Shown here: piece after piece, positions 21,870-34,231 of the stretch
How positions within the stretch are numbered: position 1 is the first letter of the stretch
Layout: the number at the start of each line of letters is the position of its first letter
Source: Spongilla lacustris
Taxonomy: Eukaryota; Porifera; Demospongiae; Spongillida; Spongillidae
NCBI GenBank assembly: GCA_949361645.1
Contig: OX442416.1
Coordinates: 934,887-998,886, forward strand
Direction: 5' to 3'
Length of the DNA: 64,000 nt
Notes under the pieces: model-generated
Told to the model about the DNA's origin: nothing
Database searches by the model: none
The model's input: only the letters and a program-made list of their open reading frames with translations
Program-made: the position numbers and the translations under genes

Positions 21870-24735
21870 GTGGCTCCAGTTACCATCATGTTACAGAGGG
21901 TGCTTGCCAGAGGGTTAAATGCTCTACATTTGTGTATGTGTAGTGGATTTAGTACAAGGGCTTCATTGCTAATAAACAGTCCATGGCATACTTTCTAACC
22001 ACAAGCTGGCCCTTGCAATGCATTTCTTCTATGTTATTGTGTTAGGAAACTGACTTCCTTATCACAAACCACGCAGCAAATTTTCTGCCATGGAAAATAT
22101 TTTTTCTGTTTGACATCGCATAACAATAGGATTAAATTATATTTCTTTATTACATGCAAGTATGATGTGACAGTGCACTACATGAGTGTACTACAGATTT
22201 ACATATTATAAACAACATACAATGTCTATAGCATACTGTCCTCCCCCTCGGAACACTACTTTATTATGCATGGTCCCTTGTGAGAGATGTTGTTTAAAGT
22301 GCAAAGTGTGCTCATTACAAAAGTTTTGTAGGAGCACGATTTGGCTGTTTTATAAAAGCATTATTTTGACTAAGGGCTAAGATTGGGACTGTGTTACATT
22401 TTCCGCTGTGGGGATGCAAAATAGTGTTTGTGGTATTTGTTAAAGCCTAGCTGGAGTATTTGTTCAGATGAGTGGATTGCCAGATATGATGTTCCTAGTT
22501 AGGACTCTGACTGATACGCATTCGTTGTGATTTTTCAATGACTGTTGGGGGATAAAAACTTAGTGGCATTGCACCGAACATCTACACATTTTTGACGAAC
22601 ATGAAGGACCCTGATTTTTTTTTTAAATGCATGTAACATTTACATACAAAGATTGGGAAATTACATGTTGCCCTGTTAGTGAGGAAATTTTTTAAAGAAC
22701 GCATTGCTAGAAAGTTACTTGCTGAATAACTTATGGTATGTACACATGACACTGTAATGAGTACAGGACGTCCCAAAACATAGCTTTATTTTACACTATG
22801 ATTGTGGTGTTGCCCTGTTGTTGTCGGTTATTATTAACATACAACCATAATTACAGTACTTGTCCCTCCCTGATCATGAAAGTGTGTGGATTTCAGACTT
22901 TTACTTGTGTTTTGCATTCCTTAATTGTTTGTGCACAGCTGTCTATAGCTACAGTGATAAATTGGAATGATATTGGCGTTGTAAACCTTTAAGATATTAA
23001 GTTTGGTATTAGATATTGTCCTGTTGTATGTCAGTGCCATGGGTGATTGGATTACTATGGAAAGCATAACTAGAGATTTTTATAGATGAACTTTAGTGTA
23101 GCCTTGTGGTTTGTGAAATTGCGAAGGACAGTTGTTTATTTGGGAGTCTGTTGGTGTAATGGTATTGTGCGTCAGTGCTAATTCTTGGTAAAACTATTGA
23201 GGTTTTGCAAGGTGTGGTTATAACACACATTTTGCTGCTTGGCACATGAATTTTTGTACAGGCAAATTGTATGCCATTTTAATACTTGCACATGATGGGA
23301 AATTTACTGTACATTAGTTGTTATGGAAAACCAAAATTGTCTTGCTTGTGGGTTACAAACCCCACTACACCAGACACCTGTAAGAATAAGCATGTGAGTC
23401 CACATTGGAATATGTAAATTTTCTGGACTGCCGTCATTTGGCTTGAGAATGTAGTAGGGGTTACATTTGTTGGGTTTTGAAAAGTATAGTTCTTTTGAAA
23501 AGCCTTATGTAGATTTTTAGAAGGCACTTCATCTGACACCTTTAAATGTATGTATATGAGTCAAAAGTTGAAGGTTTGAAATGGAATTTAACATGGGTAT
23601 AGACTGGATTGCCAGCCCTATCGTTATGTGAATTATTCAGAATGCCGTTTTAGTCGAATAAGGCCTTTACTTTTATTTCCTGAATCTATCATGTTAGTAT
23701 AATTATTGTAGAGAGTTAACCTAAATCAGAGTACAATGAGGATAAGATTGAAATTGACTTAAGTCTGAGAGGTCTATACTGTGAGGATATCATGGGAGTT
23801 TGTGTGCCTGACTACTTTTGAAACAGCTGAAAATGACATACAAATGTGTCTACCGGTATGAAATAAAATATGCATCTGACATGCATTAGCATATGAATTG
23901 CTTTACGCACTCCTCCAGACCCCCGAGGCTGTACATGCGTGTTCAGGATCTCCCTGAAAGTGTGTAGAAATAGGATTCCTGTTGGGTTTTTTTTGGCACT
24001 TCCTTTGTGATGAGATTGCTGTGGGATATAGATTTCGCTACATGGTTAGCATTTGTATACAAATGACTGGAATGTATGTATTAGTCTTTTTGAAATCTAT
24101 AGTGGGTAAAATAGGCAGTACATCTTGCACAGGAGGATTATAAAATTGACTACAGCTGCATAAAACTGAAGGTTACACCTTTCTTGTGTGAGATGTGATT
24201 GGTGATAACTTATAAAGCAATGCCATTTGATCAAACACCTCAAAGAGCACACAGTGTACATGTAGGTCCTGGCAGGAAAGTCATTTGATACTACCTACAT
24301 ATGAAGATCGGGGCTAAGGAGGTATTGCCTTACTGCTGGGAAGAAGGGTTTTGTATGGGTTGTTTGAGAAAGCCAGCTGAATTATTATATAATTAGCATT
24401 CACTAAGGGTGACTAGACATTCTGTCTGAATCATAATTAAGGCATTGTTGTACTGTTTATGAGTATGTATTGAGTCAAATAATCGATGAGCATATTTGTC
24501 CTTGGAGAAGAGTGCATGTAGAAGAAAGGGTTGGTATGTAGGCTGCGATTAAGGATCACTTTTAGAATGGATTTTTGTCTCCTAACCAATGAAAATGCAT
24601 GGATAGAAGTAGTTAACCAATAGGAAAGCAGGGATAGTTGTCCTATGCAAGTGCAGGGATTGTTATCCAATCAAAATGTACCTAAAAAGTATAAATACTG
24701 TAAGATTAAGGGGGTATACATTTCCACTATGCTTG
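21870..24735. other. mariner interior, no gene seen
   Basis: Nearly 2.9 kb of AT-rich sequence between the left arm and the transposase. No open frame over 75 codons and no repeat was noted. Confidence 0.55.
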
Positions 24736-24738
24736 AAA

Positions 24739-25813
24739 ATGCCACGAGTACCAAGACTGTCAATTGAACAAAGAGTTGCCATTTTCTAATGGAAAGAATG
24801 CCTATCTTACTGTAAGCTTGTTCCGGAGGGAGTACCCTAATTACAGGACACTATGCAGTAGCACAGTTCTGAGGGTGGTGTCCAAATTTGTGGAGCATGG
24901 CACAGTGCAGGATAGGCTGAAAACAAACTGTGGAAGAAAGAAAACTGTTCAGGTGCCAAGGAACGTTGGCATAATTGCTCAGAAAGTGCAGCAGACCCCA
25001 ACTATGAGCATAAGAAGACTCCATCTAGGGACAGGATTGAGACGATCAAGTGTACAGAAGATGCTCAGGAAGACCCTGAAGATGAAGGCCTATAGGCGGC
25101 CTCTAGTAAAGGCTCTATTGCCAGGTGACATTGACAAGAGAGTCAAGTGGGCAGAAGATTACCTTGAAGCAGCTGAGAGGGACTTCACCTACCCTGACTA
25201 CATCCTGTGGACGGATGAAGCAATCTTCCACTTGGATGGACATGTTAACAGGCATAATGCTGTCATATGGTCAGTCCAGAACCCACATGCTTTTATGGAA
25301 TGCAGCAATCAGAAGAAGGCTGGTGTGATGGTCTGGGCTGGGCTGATCAAAGACCATATCATTGGCCACTTCTCCATCAATGGAAGTGTCACAGGGCAAG
25401 TGTACCTTCAGCTACTACAGCAGAGGGTATGGCCAGCCCTGCAAGCTATCATGGGGGAAGAGGAAGAATTTGTTGTTTTCCAGCATGATGGAGCCTCAGC
25501 TCATTATGAAACCCGTGTTAGAGCCTGGTTGGATGGAAAGCTGGAGGACAGATGGATGGGCAGAGGGGGACCCATACCATGGCCAGCACAAAGTCCTGAT
25601 CTATCTCCATTGGACTTCTGGCTATGGGGCTAACTGATAAACAAAGTGTATGCAAATGCAGTGACAACATTGGACGAGCTAAGACAGGCAATAACTGATG
25701 AGATGCTAGCCATCCCGGCCACTATGGTCCACAGTGCGACACTGGGGGTAGTGAGAAAGGCAGGATTACTGCTCTCAATTGATGGGCTGCAGTTAGGATC
25801 ACGACATAATTGA
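24739..25813 (+). pseudogene. mariner-family transposase, DD41D, inactivated
   Basis: The reading frame starts MPRVPRLSIEQRVAIF and is stopped by TAA at 24787. It resumes in another frame with SLFRREYPNY and VSKFVEHGTVQDR, then the DDE domain: LWTDEAIFHLDG, VMVWAGLI, FQHDGASAHY, WPAQSPDLSPLDFWLWG. Three acidic residues are in place, with 41 residues between the second and third by my count, the DD41D spacing described for rosa/Visitor-type elements. A second TAA follows WLWG, after which KVYANAVTTLDELRQAI continues in frame to TGA. Known members run about 340-360 residues, so the length fits. At least one nonsense codon plus a frameshift near the N-terminus and one nonsense codon near the C-terminus make it inactive. 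Confidence 0.9.
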
Positions 25814-26018
25814 CATTACTAACCTCGATAACATTGTACATGTACCTGTTTCGTCTCATAATGTTATTATACTTCTCAGTGTGGTTGAATGCACACAGTA
25901 AGGCTGTATCGTACTGCTAGAAAAATTCTGATAAACAGCTTGATTATTATGTTAAGTGAAATAGAAATACAGTGGATGGCTAGGAAATACAGCGACTTTG
26001 AATTTGTGTGTGTTTTTG

Positions 26019-26407
26019 TGTGTGGTGTTTGTGTGTGTGTGTGTGTGTGTGAGTGTGTGTGTGTTTGTGTGTGTGTGTGTTTGTGTGTGTGTTTGTATGT
26101 GTGTGTTTGTGTGTGTGTTTGTATGTGGTGTATGTGTGTGTAAGGATGTAATGTTTTAAGGTTATTCAGAATAATTTTTATTTATTTCTGCATGGGGTGT
26201 GACAATGTGGTAGAGATGATAAGCTATCGCGTAGCTGCATGCATGTAACAAGTGAGTTTGTTCTTTTAAGACACTGCATCAGACACTAGTAAGAGTGTAC
26301 GTTAAAGTCAGGAATGGGATTATAATCAATTACATTCAAACTGGCAAAGTATTACATTTAGGTTGTTGGTATGTGATGTGTGTTGAGTTTTTGGAGTATC
26401 CATTGTT

Positions 26408-26485
<78 letters not shown>

Positions 26486-27600
26486 TATGTGTGTGTAAGG
26501 ATGTAATGTTTTAAGGTTATTCAGAATAATTTTTATTTATTTCTGCATGGGTGTGACAATGTCATTAGCTATAGCGTAGCTGCATGCATGCATGTATGTA
26601 TCAAGTGGGTTTGTTCTTTTAAGACACTGCATCAGACACTAGTAAGAGTGTACGTTAAAGTCAGGAGTGGGGTTAAATCAATTACATGTGTGTTGGTTCA
26701 AAAGCCTTGAGTTTTTGGAGTATCCATTGTTTGTGTGTGTGTGTGTGTTTTTTGTGTATGTGTTTGTATGTGTGTGTATGTGTGTGTAAGGATGTAATGT
26801 TTTAAGGTTATTCAAAATAACTTATTTATTTCTGCATGGGGTGTGACAATGTGGTAGAGATGATAAGCTATCGCGTAGCTGCATGCATGCATGTAACAAG
26901 TGAGTTTGTTCTTTTAAGACACTGCATCAGACACTAGTAAGAGTGTACGTTAAAGTCAGGAATGGGGTTAAATCAATTACATTCAAACTATGGCAAAGTA
27001 TTACATTTAAGTTGTTGGTATGTGATGTGTGTTGAGTTTTTGGAGTATCCATTGTTTGTGTGTGTGTTTGTGTGTTTGTGTGTGTGTGTGTGTGTGTGTA
27101 TGTGTGTGTATGTGTGTGTATTAGGATGTAATGTTTTAAGGTTATTCAGAATAATTTTTATTTATTTCTGCACGGGGTGTGACAATGTGGTAGAGATGAT
27201 AAGCTATCGCGTAGCTGCATGCATGCATGTATCAAGTGGTTTGTTCTTAAGACACTGCATCAGACACTGCATCAGAGTGTACGTTAAAGTCAGGAATGGG
27301 ATTATAATCAATTACATTCAAACTATGGCAAAGTATTACATTTAGGTTGTTGGTATGTGTTCGAAAGCCTTGAGTTTTTGGAGTATCCATTGTTTGTGTG
27401 TGTGTGTTTGTGTGTTTGTGTGTGTTTGTGTGTTTGTGTGTTTGTGTGTGTTTGTGTGTTTGTGTGTGTTTGTATGTGTGTTTGTGTGTGTGTGTTTAAT
27501 TTGATGTGTGGGTGCATGTGTGTTTGTGTGTTATGTGGATGTGTGTATTTTTTATGTGTTTGTGTTTTTGTGTTTGTGCGTGTGCATGTGTGTGTAAGGA
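26019..27600. repeat. tandem 330-bp modules with (TG)n
   Basis: Four extra copies of a module follow one another with boundaries near 26140, 26500, 26790 and 27120. Each runs from ggatgtaatgttttaaggtt through ctgcatggggtgtgacaatg, cgtagctgcatgcatg and acactgcatcagacactag to gagtttttggagtatccattg, then a TG run of different length. One or two further diverged copies form the start of the right arm. Confidence 0.85.
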
Positions 27601-30030
27601 TGTAATATTATGGTTATTCAGTAATTATTTTTAATAATTAAGATCTCTGGGTGGGGTGTGACAATATGGTACATGTTTTGAGATGATTAATATGGCATGT
27701 GAATATGCGTATCTGCATGCATGCACACATGCATCTATCAAGTGGGTTCGTTTAAGTCAGTAATGCGATTATAACAGACTATTGCAAAGTATTACATTTA
27801 GGTTGTTGGTATGTGATGTGTGTGTTGGTTCGAAAGCCTTGAGTTTTTGGAATATCCATTATTTGTGTGTGTGTTTTTGTTTGTGTTTATGTGTGTATGT
27901 CTATGTGTGTGCATTTGTGTGTGTTGTGTGTGATGTTAGGGTGCTTGTGTGTTTTTGTATGTTGTGTATTTGTGTGTGTTTTAGTTTGCATGTGTGTGTT
28001 TGTGTGCGTGTGTATATGTGTGTTAGGATGTAATGTTATGGTTATTCAAAAATTATTTGATAACAGGGTGGGGTGTGACAATATGATAGGTGTTTTGAGA
28101 AATATGGCATGTGAATTTGCATAGCTGCATGCATGCATGTATGAAGTGGGTTTGTTCTTTTAAGGCACTAGTAAGAGTGTCAGAAATGGGATTAGGATCA
28201 ATGACATATTTACGTTGTTGGTATGTGATATGTGTGTGTTGGTTCAAAAGCCTTGAGTATACCTGGAGGATAAATATTGTATTTGTTCAAACAACTGCTG
28301 GAAGAGAGGTTACTAGCTGGTGTGAATTTAAAATGTATTGCCCTGTTGCTGCGAGAATGTGATGGGTAAAACATATTTGGTAGCCTGAAGGTTTATTCAG
28401 GTTACTAGGTATTTTCCAGTGTTGCATCAGTATTTAGGTGATGGGTAGGGTAACCTGACTGGGTGAGTATTTTGGATTGGACAACCACACAGTAGAGAGT
28501 AACAAAAGTACCGAACATGGGTTTTTAACAGCTATATTTTGTGAGTGAAGTTATTGGCTCATCCTTCCATGACAAAGTGACATGCTCTTTAGTGACAAAC
28601 AGGCATCTAAGCAGATTGCTTCCATTGCATGAGAATAATACTTTGGAAACACGCAAATGAATTGTATTAAAATACTAAGCTCTAACAGGAAGTATGTGAA
28701 TGTTTATCAAAGCTACTCAACAGTACACCCACCTACAACACCAAATATTTTTTTTACAAACAGTATAAATTTGCATGAAACAACCAAGTCAGAATTCACT
28801 GACACTTGAAGATCATCTCAACATTACATTTAGATCTGAGAATTAGTTTACAAGTCATGCCCAGTTGTAAGTGCTAAAGAGTAGTCCTGATGTAGGTGAA
28901 ACTGCTCACTCTCTTTCTTAATGAACAACGTTGGTTTTAAAACTGATTAGACTTAATTAGCACACATCACAGATTTGAACAGAAGTCACCATGACTCACA
29001 AATACACATACACACCAGTTGAGAGCCATATCTACAGTTCCTATGACATTGAATACTGTTGAAAAGAATGCTCAAACAGTTCGGCACTTTTTTTCACACA
29101 CACACATCGGTAACTAAACAGCACACTAAGAATTAAGCCTTAGGCTTCAATATTAGTAGGTGCTGTAGGCAGTATACACGCGGCTTCTCTAGTGTTACGG
29201 GCATATACCAGTTAGAGCTAGCTGAAAGGATGTATAGTTTGCTTGATGCATGGACTGCACCAATGTGTGCGTGTACCCGTAGGCCGTGCGTACATTGTAT
29301 GCCAATAGGCACCCAGTCGTTCGTGCCTTTAACTCACCAACCATTTGCATCGAAGACATTCTCCAGTGTGGTTTTGTATAACGTAAGGCGAATGACAATC
29401 TCGATCTCGTCCACAACACGTAGCAAGAACGCTAATTGGTGCGCACCGCCCGTATGAATGACCTACGGCGGGTGTATGTTTTCTTTTACGAAGAGATAGT
29501 AATACGGCAGCCGCAGGTACGGTAATATCTATGATTTCACAAGGATAGCTTAGATCTTTATAAGACTAAATTTAAAAAAAACAATTAAAAATTAAGCAAT
29601 TCGAGGAGGTGGGGCTCAGTGGCACGTGATAATGTGCAAGTTGAAGGGGGTGGAGCTAATATGGTCCGTTAATGGTTGCGTCCTAGTCTCGGAACGGGAC
29701 CTGCGTATGTAATGAAGTGTAACAAGTGCGCATGCGTAACCGTGGTGAAATAGTTGTTGCCTCTTACTTTCAGTTTAAAAGGTGATAAAAATATGATCAT
29801 TTTGCTTTTGGCTTCGAAACGTGTGTCTGAACATGGTTTCACTTTTAAAGTTGTTAATTTGTTGTGTTTATTAAAGTTAATTAAGCATCGTTAATAACTT
29901 GTAAATAAAATGATGTAAACACATTTGCCTAACCTCAAGTTGTTAGTTTCTAAATATTAGATTGTTTTCATACTCCTATCAAAAGTTATTCCCGTTCAAA
30001 AGCATTGCGTTCTTTCATGGACACCCGGTA
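27600..30030. repeat. right terminal inverted repeat of the mariner element
   Basis: Reverse complement of 19322-21740. It ends GGACACCCGGTA followed by TA. The arm contains the same two short open frames (29195-29457) as the left arm. Confidence 0.85.
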
Positions 30031-30195
30031 TATGTCATTTACATAGTAATCATGTATATCTACATGTCATAACCATAATATTGTTCAGTACATAAACAAT
30101 ATTATACTCAGTATTAGTACATTTACTCTCTCTGGCTCTCTTGATACTCATGACAGCCACAGGAGTGTCCACCATCTCTTCCTTTATTACAGTGA

Positions 30196-30407
30196 CAGGG
30201 ATTTACGGCCAAGTTTGCAACAGGGGGTGGGTTTCGGAATATATAACAGTATTGGGGGTGGGCAAAAATAAAAGCCTTCCCTCTGCACCATTAAATGCAG
30301 TTTTATTTTGACATGGCACATATAAACTAGGGGGTGGATTAGTCAAATTAGGGGCAAACCAGGGGGTGGGTAGGGGGTGGATAGGGGGTGGGAGCGGTAA
30401 ATCCCTG
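30196..30407. mobile_element. short element with 5-bp target duplication
   Basis: Ends CAGGGATTTAC and GTAAATCCCTG are perfect 11-bp inverted repeats. They are flanked by agtga on the left and agtgt on the right (four of five bases match). The inside has repeated agggggtggg words. It shares CAG..CTG ends and duplication length with 33103-34226 and 49966-50878. Confidence 0.7.
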
Positions 30408-30626
30408 AGTGTTATGTAAATTAAAGAGATCTGTGTCAACTCAACTTGTGAACAGTATCCATGTAGATATGTTTCATACTCTGACAGTATAGTGTATCAG
30501 TGAATTCCTCATCATTACACACGTGACCATTGAGGTCACCTCACTCCATGCACCAGGGGAATAGTAGGTGAGGGGAGGATAGAGGTAGTAGTAGGTAAAG
30601 GAAGGAGTAGGGGTAGGGAGTAGGTC

Positions 30627-30790
30627 ATGGGCGCCCCCAGGGGGGCCATGCCCCCCCCCCCTCCCCCCCCCCCCCCGCTGAATCGGCCTAAAGCATACAA
30701 CACCCCCATAGTAATATTTGGCTGTCAAATGTCGCCCCCTTACCCTATCCTGGCCCCACCCTTCCAGAAATGCTGGGGGTGCCCATGGTG
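30627..30790. repeat. poly-C-bounded repeat family, copy 2
   Basis: It contains gggccatgccccc, two C-runs, gctgaatcggcctaaagc, tcaaatgtcgccccctta and cagaaatgctgggggtgcc. The last two also occur in the copy at 53955-54240. Confidence 0.65.
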
Positions 30791-31424
30791 GTAGGTAAGG
30801 GGAGGAGTAGGGGTAATTGTAAGGGTAGTGGTAAGTATTGGGAGGGGTAGGGGTAGTAGTAGGTATAAGAGGAGGAGTAGGGTACATAAGGGTATGCAGG
30901 TATCTCGTTTGCCATTACACACACTTACCATTAGGGTACCAAGCTTCCCTATGTGGTTGTAAGAGGCATCAAGGTTCTGTGATTTTGATTGCATCAATAG
31001 CACGAATATCATGTAGAAATTCACCTATTTTTTTCTATGCAGCCTTGTTAAGCAAAGCACCTGCACTAACTTCACAAACAGCTGACCTTTTGTGCTAACC
31101 ATGTGTGGATTATGAAAAAGGCATCATTTCGCCCATTTAACATAATGCTACTAGGCTACCTTTATATTCCCTCAGTATGCTTTGTTTGGTTCATACAGGG
31201 AGAAGCTAAAAGGTACAGAAAATGAACACATGCAATGAAATTACAATTACATGTATCTACAAAATACATACATGTACATGTACATGTATAAATAGAAGCC
31301 ATGTTAAAACTGTTAATTGACCTGGGCAGACCTCTTATATATTGATGACAGGGCAAGGTTAACAGGTTTTCCCACGTACACAATGAATTCTGACCTCTAC
31401 TGCTATAGTTTATGCACCTATCAA

Positions 31425-31695
31425 TGGTCTCCCACTCCAGTCCCGGCCCCCCCAGTGCGGGCACAGATGGGGCGAAGGTGGGGATTTGAAGATTGCGGTT
31501 TTCAAATCCCCAACCCCTTGGGCATTCTAGCCATTCAAATCCCCTACATACTATGTGGAGCAGCAGAAGAGACGCCCGCATAAGTTTCCTGCGCCATGCG
31601 ACATCATGAATAATTCCCCTGGGGCAAAAATCCTATAGTCAATCCCCGTCCAAATGCCCGTTCTGTGCCCGTACTAGGGGGTGTGGGGGAGACCA
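31425..31695. mobile_element. possible MITE with 35-45 bp inverted ends
   Basis: The left end tggtctcccactcc..gcgggcacaga and the right end tctgtgcccgtac..gggggagacca are imperfect inverted repeats. A second, inner hairpin (ggggatttgaa and ttcaaatcccc) lies at about 31475-31510. Target duplication is unclear (caa against taa). Confidence 0.5.
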
Positions 31696-31699
31696 TAAT

Positions 31700-33060
31700 T
31701 GACTTATGTACATCAAACCCAGTTGAATTCGAGCGTACCTATTGATTTTGGTAGCTTTCCAAGCCTATTACCCCTGCGGTAGCATTTTTTCCAGCAGCAT
31801 GTTTGGCTGTCGGTCGTGCGTTCTTGGAATCGCATTCTTTGCGCCGAAGGAGAAGCGATGGAATCTTCCCGATGTTCTGCACTCTTCATGGTCGCTGAAT
31901 GTTCGTTGTATCGTTGTCTTTTTAAAGTTTAGTTTAGGCTCGAGGTTCCGGTGAAGACCTCACCGGTTAGTTCTGGCTCGAGTAAATGCCACAATTTCAC
32001 TAGGTTAATTACCACTAATAGGTGTAGTGCCCAGACCGTTCACATTGGATTACATACATGTACATGTAGTGTACTTACCACCGATATATACAATGTAACC
32101 TCGATACATTTTGACCACTGAAGCGAGAATGCCAGTGAATTCTGAAGCTATTGGTGTGATTTTCATTTCTTAGAAGTGTTCCTATCTCGAGTTATGCGTG
32201 GTCAAGAAGAACAACAACAACGAGAAATACGGTGGGACTGGGTACGAGTTTAAACAAACGTTTTGTTCTCCACAACCACGCGGTTTTATGACATCAAACA
32301 AACGCGAAACTGCTCGTTTTGGACTGCTTGTTCGACGATTACAAAGAGCTAAGCTATCCAATTGATAAGAGTCCCGTTATAAGCGGGTCCCGTTTTTGTA
32401 ATGACATTCATAATCGGGGTCAAATCCTATATGAGAGTTACTAACGTAACTCTCGATACATTATGCGATAATGCTTACGTGCATTGGGTCTGAGTACGAG
32501 ACTACTATCGAGCAGCTGACACGTTAAGTATTATTAGTATTCAATCGGTGTACGAACCTGTATATAGGCCTACATGTGCGATGATGTGATACTACGGGTC
32601 GGTGTGTGCTGAAAACTGCTTTAATTTAGAAATAGCTTAACAGCAAGTGTTCTATGAATAATTAGGAATGCTTCTAGTGGAGCAAATCAATTTAACACCG
32701 CATCCGCGAGTAATCTGGTTTTAAAAAAAAAAAGGTCCGCTAGTAATGCAGTCGTAAGCACTATATGAAATTTTAGTACAAGAACCTATTGGATTATACT
32801 AAGAATCTATCCAGTACCAAATGGATTTTTTGTAGAAGGGATGTACACACTTCTAATAATGCGGTTCGGTACTCTAAAAGTCATGTACAAAGTGGATTTA
32901 GAATGTTAATACGAATACTAAAACCCTTCCCGATCACGTACTTACTTGTGCTAGAGACGTTTATATCCTTTAAACAAATGCCAATTCTCCAAACAATTGC
33001 GATGAAGCTTATGGGACCAGTCCAAATACTGCAGTTAACTAACCACCAATAGTTAATCTG
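31700..33060. other. no gene seen
   Basis: Short open frames only. A run of Ile/Leu-rich codons at 32881-33069 is not supported by splice sites or family resemblance. Confidence 0.45.
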
Positions 33061-33102
33061 CGGGATCAATGGAACAGCCTCATCGTTGCAAATGCAAAAG
33101 TT

Positions 33103-34226
33103 CAGTGGCGGATCCAGGGGGGGGGGGGGGGGGGGGGCACCAGGGGCACGTGCCCCCCCCCCCTTCCGGACGACTCATTAAATATTCATGAGTGTATTTT
33201 GCGTACCGCGTGCGATTATAACCGCACGAAACAGTAGCTACAGCGCTGATACATGTACAATGTACTCGCACCGGAGGCACGTGCTCCCACCCCTCCCCCC
33301 ATTCAATAATCCCACTATATTCACATGACGTGGCACGTTACTTGTTCTTCATTAATCTGAGTGTTTTTCAAGCGCACACTGATAGCGGAGTGATCTGATC
33401 GGCCATGTACAGCGTTTGTAGCGCATATCGTTTTCATACCTAACCGGCAGTGTAACCGGGTGTGGTTTGTGGTTGGTTGATGCCTGCAACATAATGTAGG
33501 TCCTGCGTTATATTAACATCAAACAGTTGTTACCTGTAACAAAGATGGTATATTATCTTTGCCTGTATTACCCATAGAACGGAATATACTGTGTCTGATG
33601 CATATTCACTGTAGTGTGCATTGTGGGAGAGGAGGAACACAGCAAAAATGAAAAAGAAAAAAAGACCACAAATCGAGACTTGATTTTACAAGTGATCCGA
33701 CACAGATATACATACTGATTACATGCAGCCTGCATGCACATACAATAGTTGATTTTCATATGATTTTCTTACATATTTTTGCTGCGGAAACCAACCTCGG
33801 CCGGTGCCTTATATCGCAAGGAAAGTGGCTCGAAATGGATATTTCATATCCCTATTTTGCTATTTATGACTCAAATAAAGCATTGTGGCTATGATACACA
33901 ATATGCGATAGGTCCAACGCACATGGCAGCATTTTTCGCAACAATTTTAGACTCGAAACTATTTGCTCATCTAACCGCACGGTGCAAATACTTTTCTTGC
34001 AGTGCAATTTTTAATTGTACATATAAATAAAGCACTAAAACTAGCATAGTTTTAATGCTTTAATACCTGGATAGTATCAAAAGCTTCCGCACTTCGCGCG
34101 GGAGGGGGCATATCCCCCTCCCGCACCCACCCCCTTCTGGGATCCACGCCCACTTTTTAATAACTTTTGTTCACCGTGCCCCCCCCCCCCCCCCCCCCCC
34201 TTAAAAAATTCCTGCATCCGCCCCTG
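33103..34226. mobile_element. hAT-like element with 5-bp TSD, 1.12 kb
   Basis: Ends CAGTGGCGGATCCAGG and CCTGCATCCGCCCCTG are inverted repeats. The 5-bp duplication aagtt flanks both sides exactly (33098-33102 and 34227-34231). G- and C-runs of about 20 bases lie next to each end. No transposase frame is present. It sits at the upstream end of the broken transposase gene that continues at 34232. Confidence 0.85.
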
Positions 34227-34231
34227 AAGTT

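Larger units (their letters stand above)
19322..30030. mobile_element. giant Tc1/mariner (DD41D) element, 10.7 kb
   Basis: The ends read TACCGGGTGTCC and GGACACCCGGTA and each is flanked by TA. Inside lie inverted arms of about 2.4 kb, a decayed mariner transposase (24739-25813) and expanded TG/CA repeat arrays. The length is far above the usual 1-3 kb for this superfamily. The arms are almost identical (two differences in the first 100 bases compared by eye). The transposase is broken, so movement would need an enzyme from elsewhere. Confidence 0.85.

Noticed and set aside
25889..28124. Open frames of alternating Val/Cys or Thr/His
   Set aside because: Translations of TG/CA microsatellites with no other coding signal; same for 21735-21998.
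19322..30030. Assembly artefact as explanation for the long inverted repeat
   Set aside because: The TA-flanked complementary termini and the transposase in the middle give a coherent element; still, long reads should confirm it.
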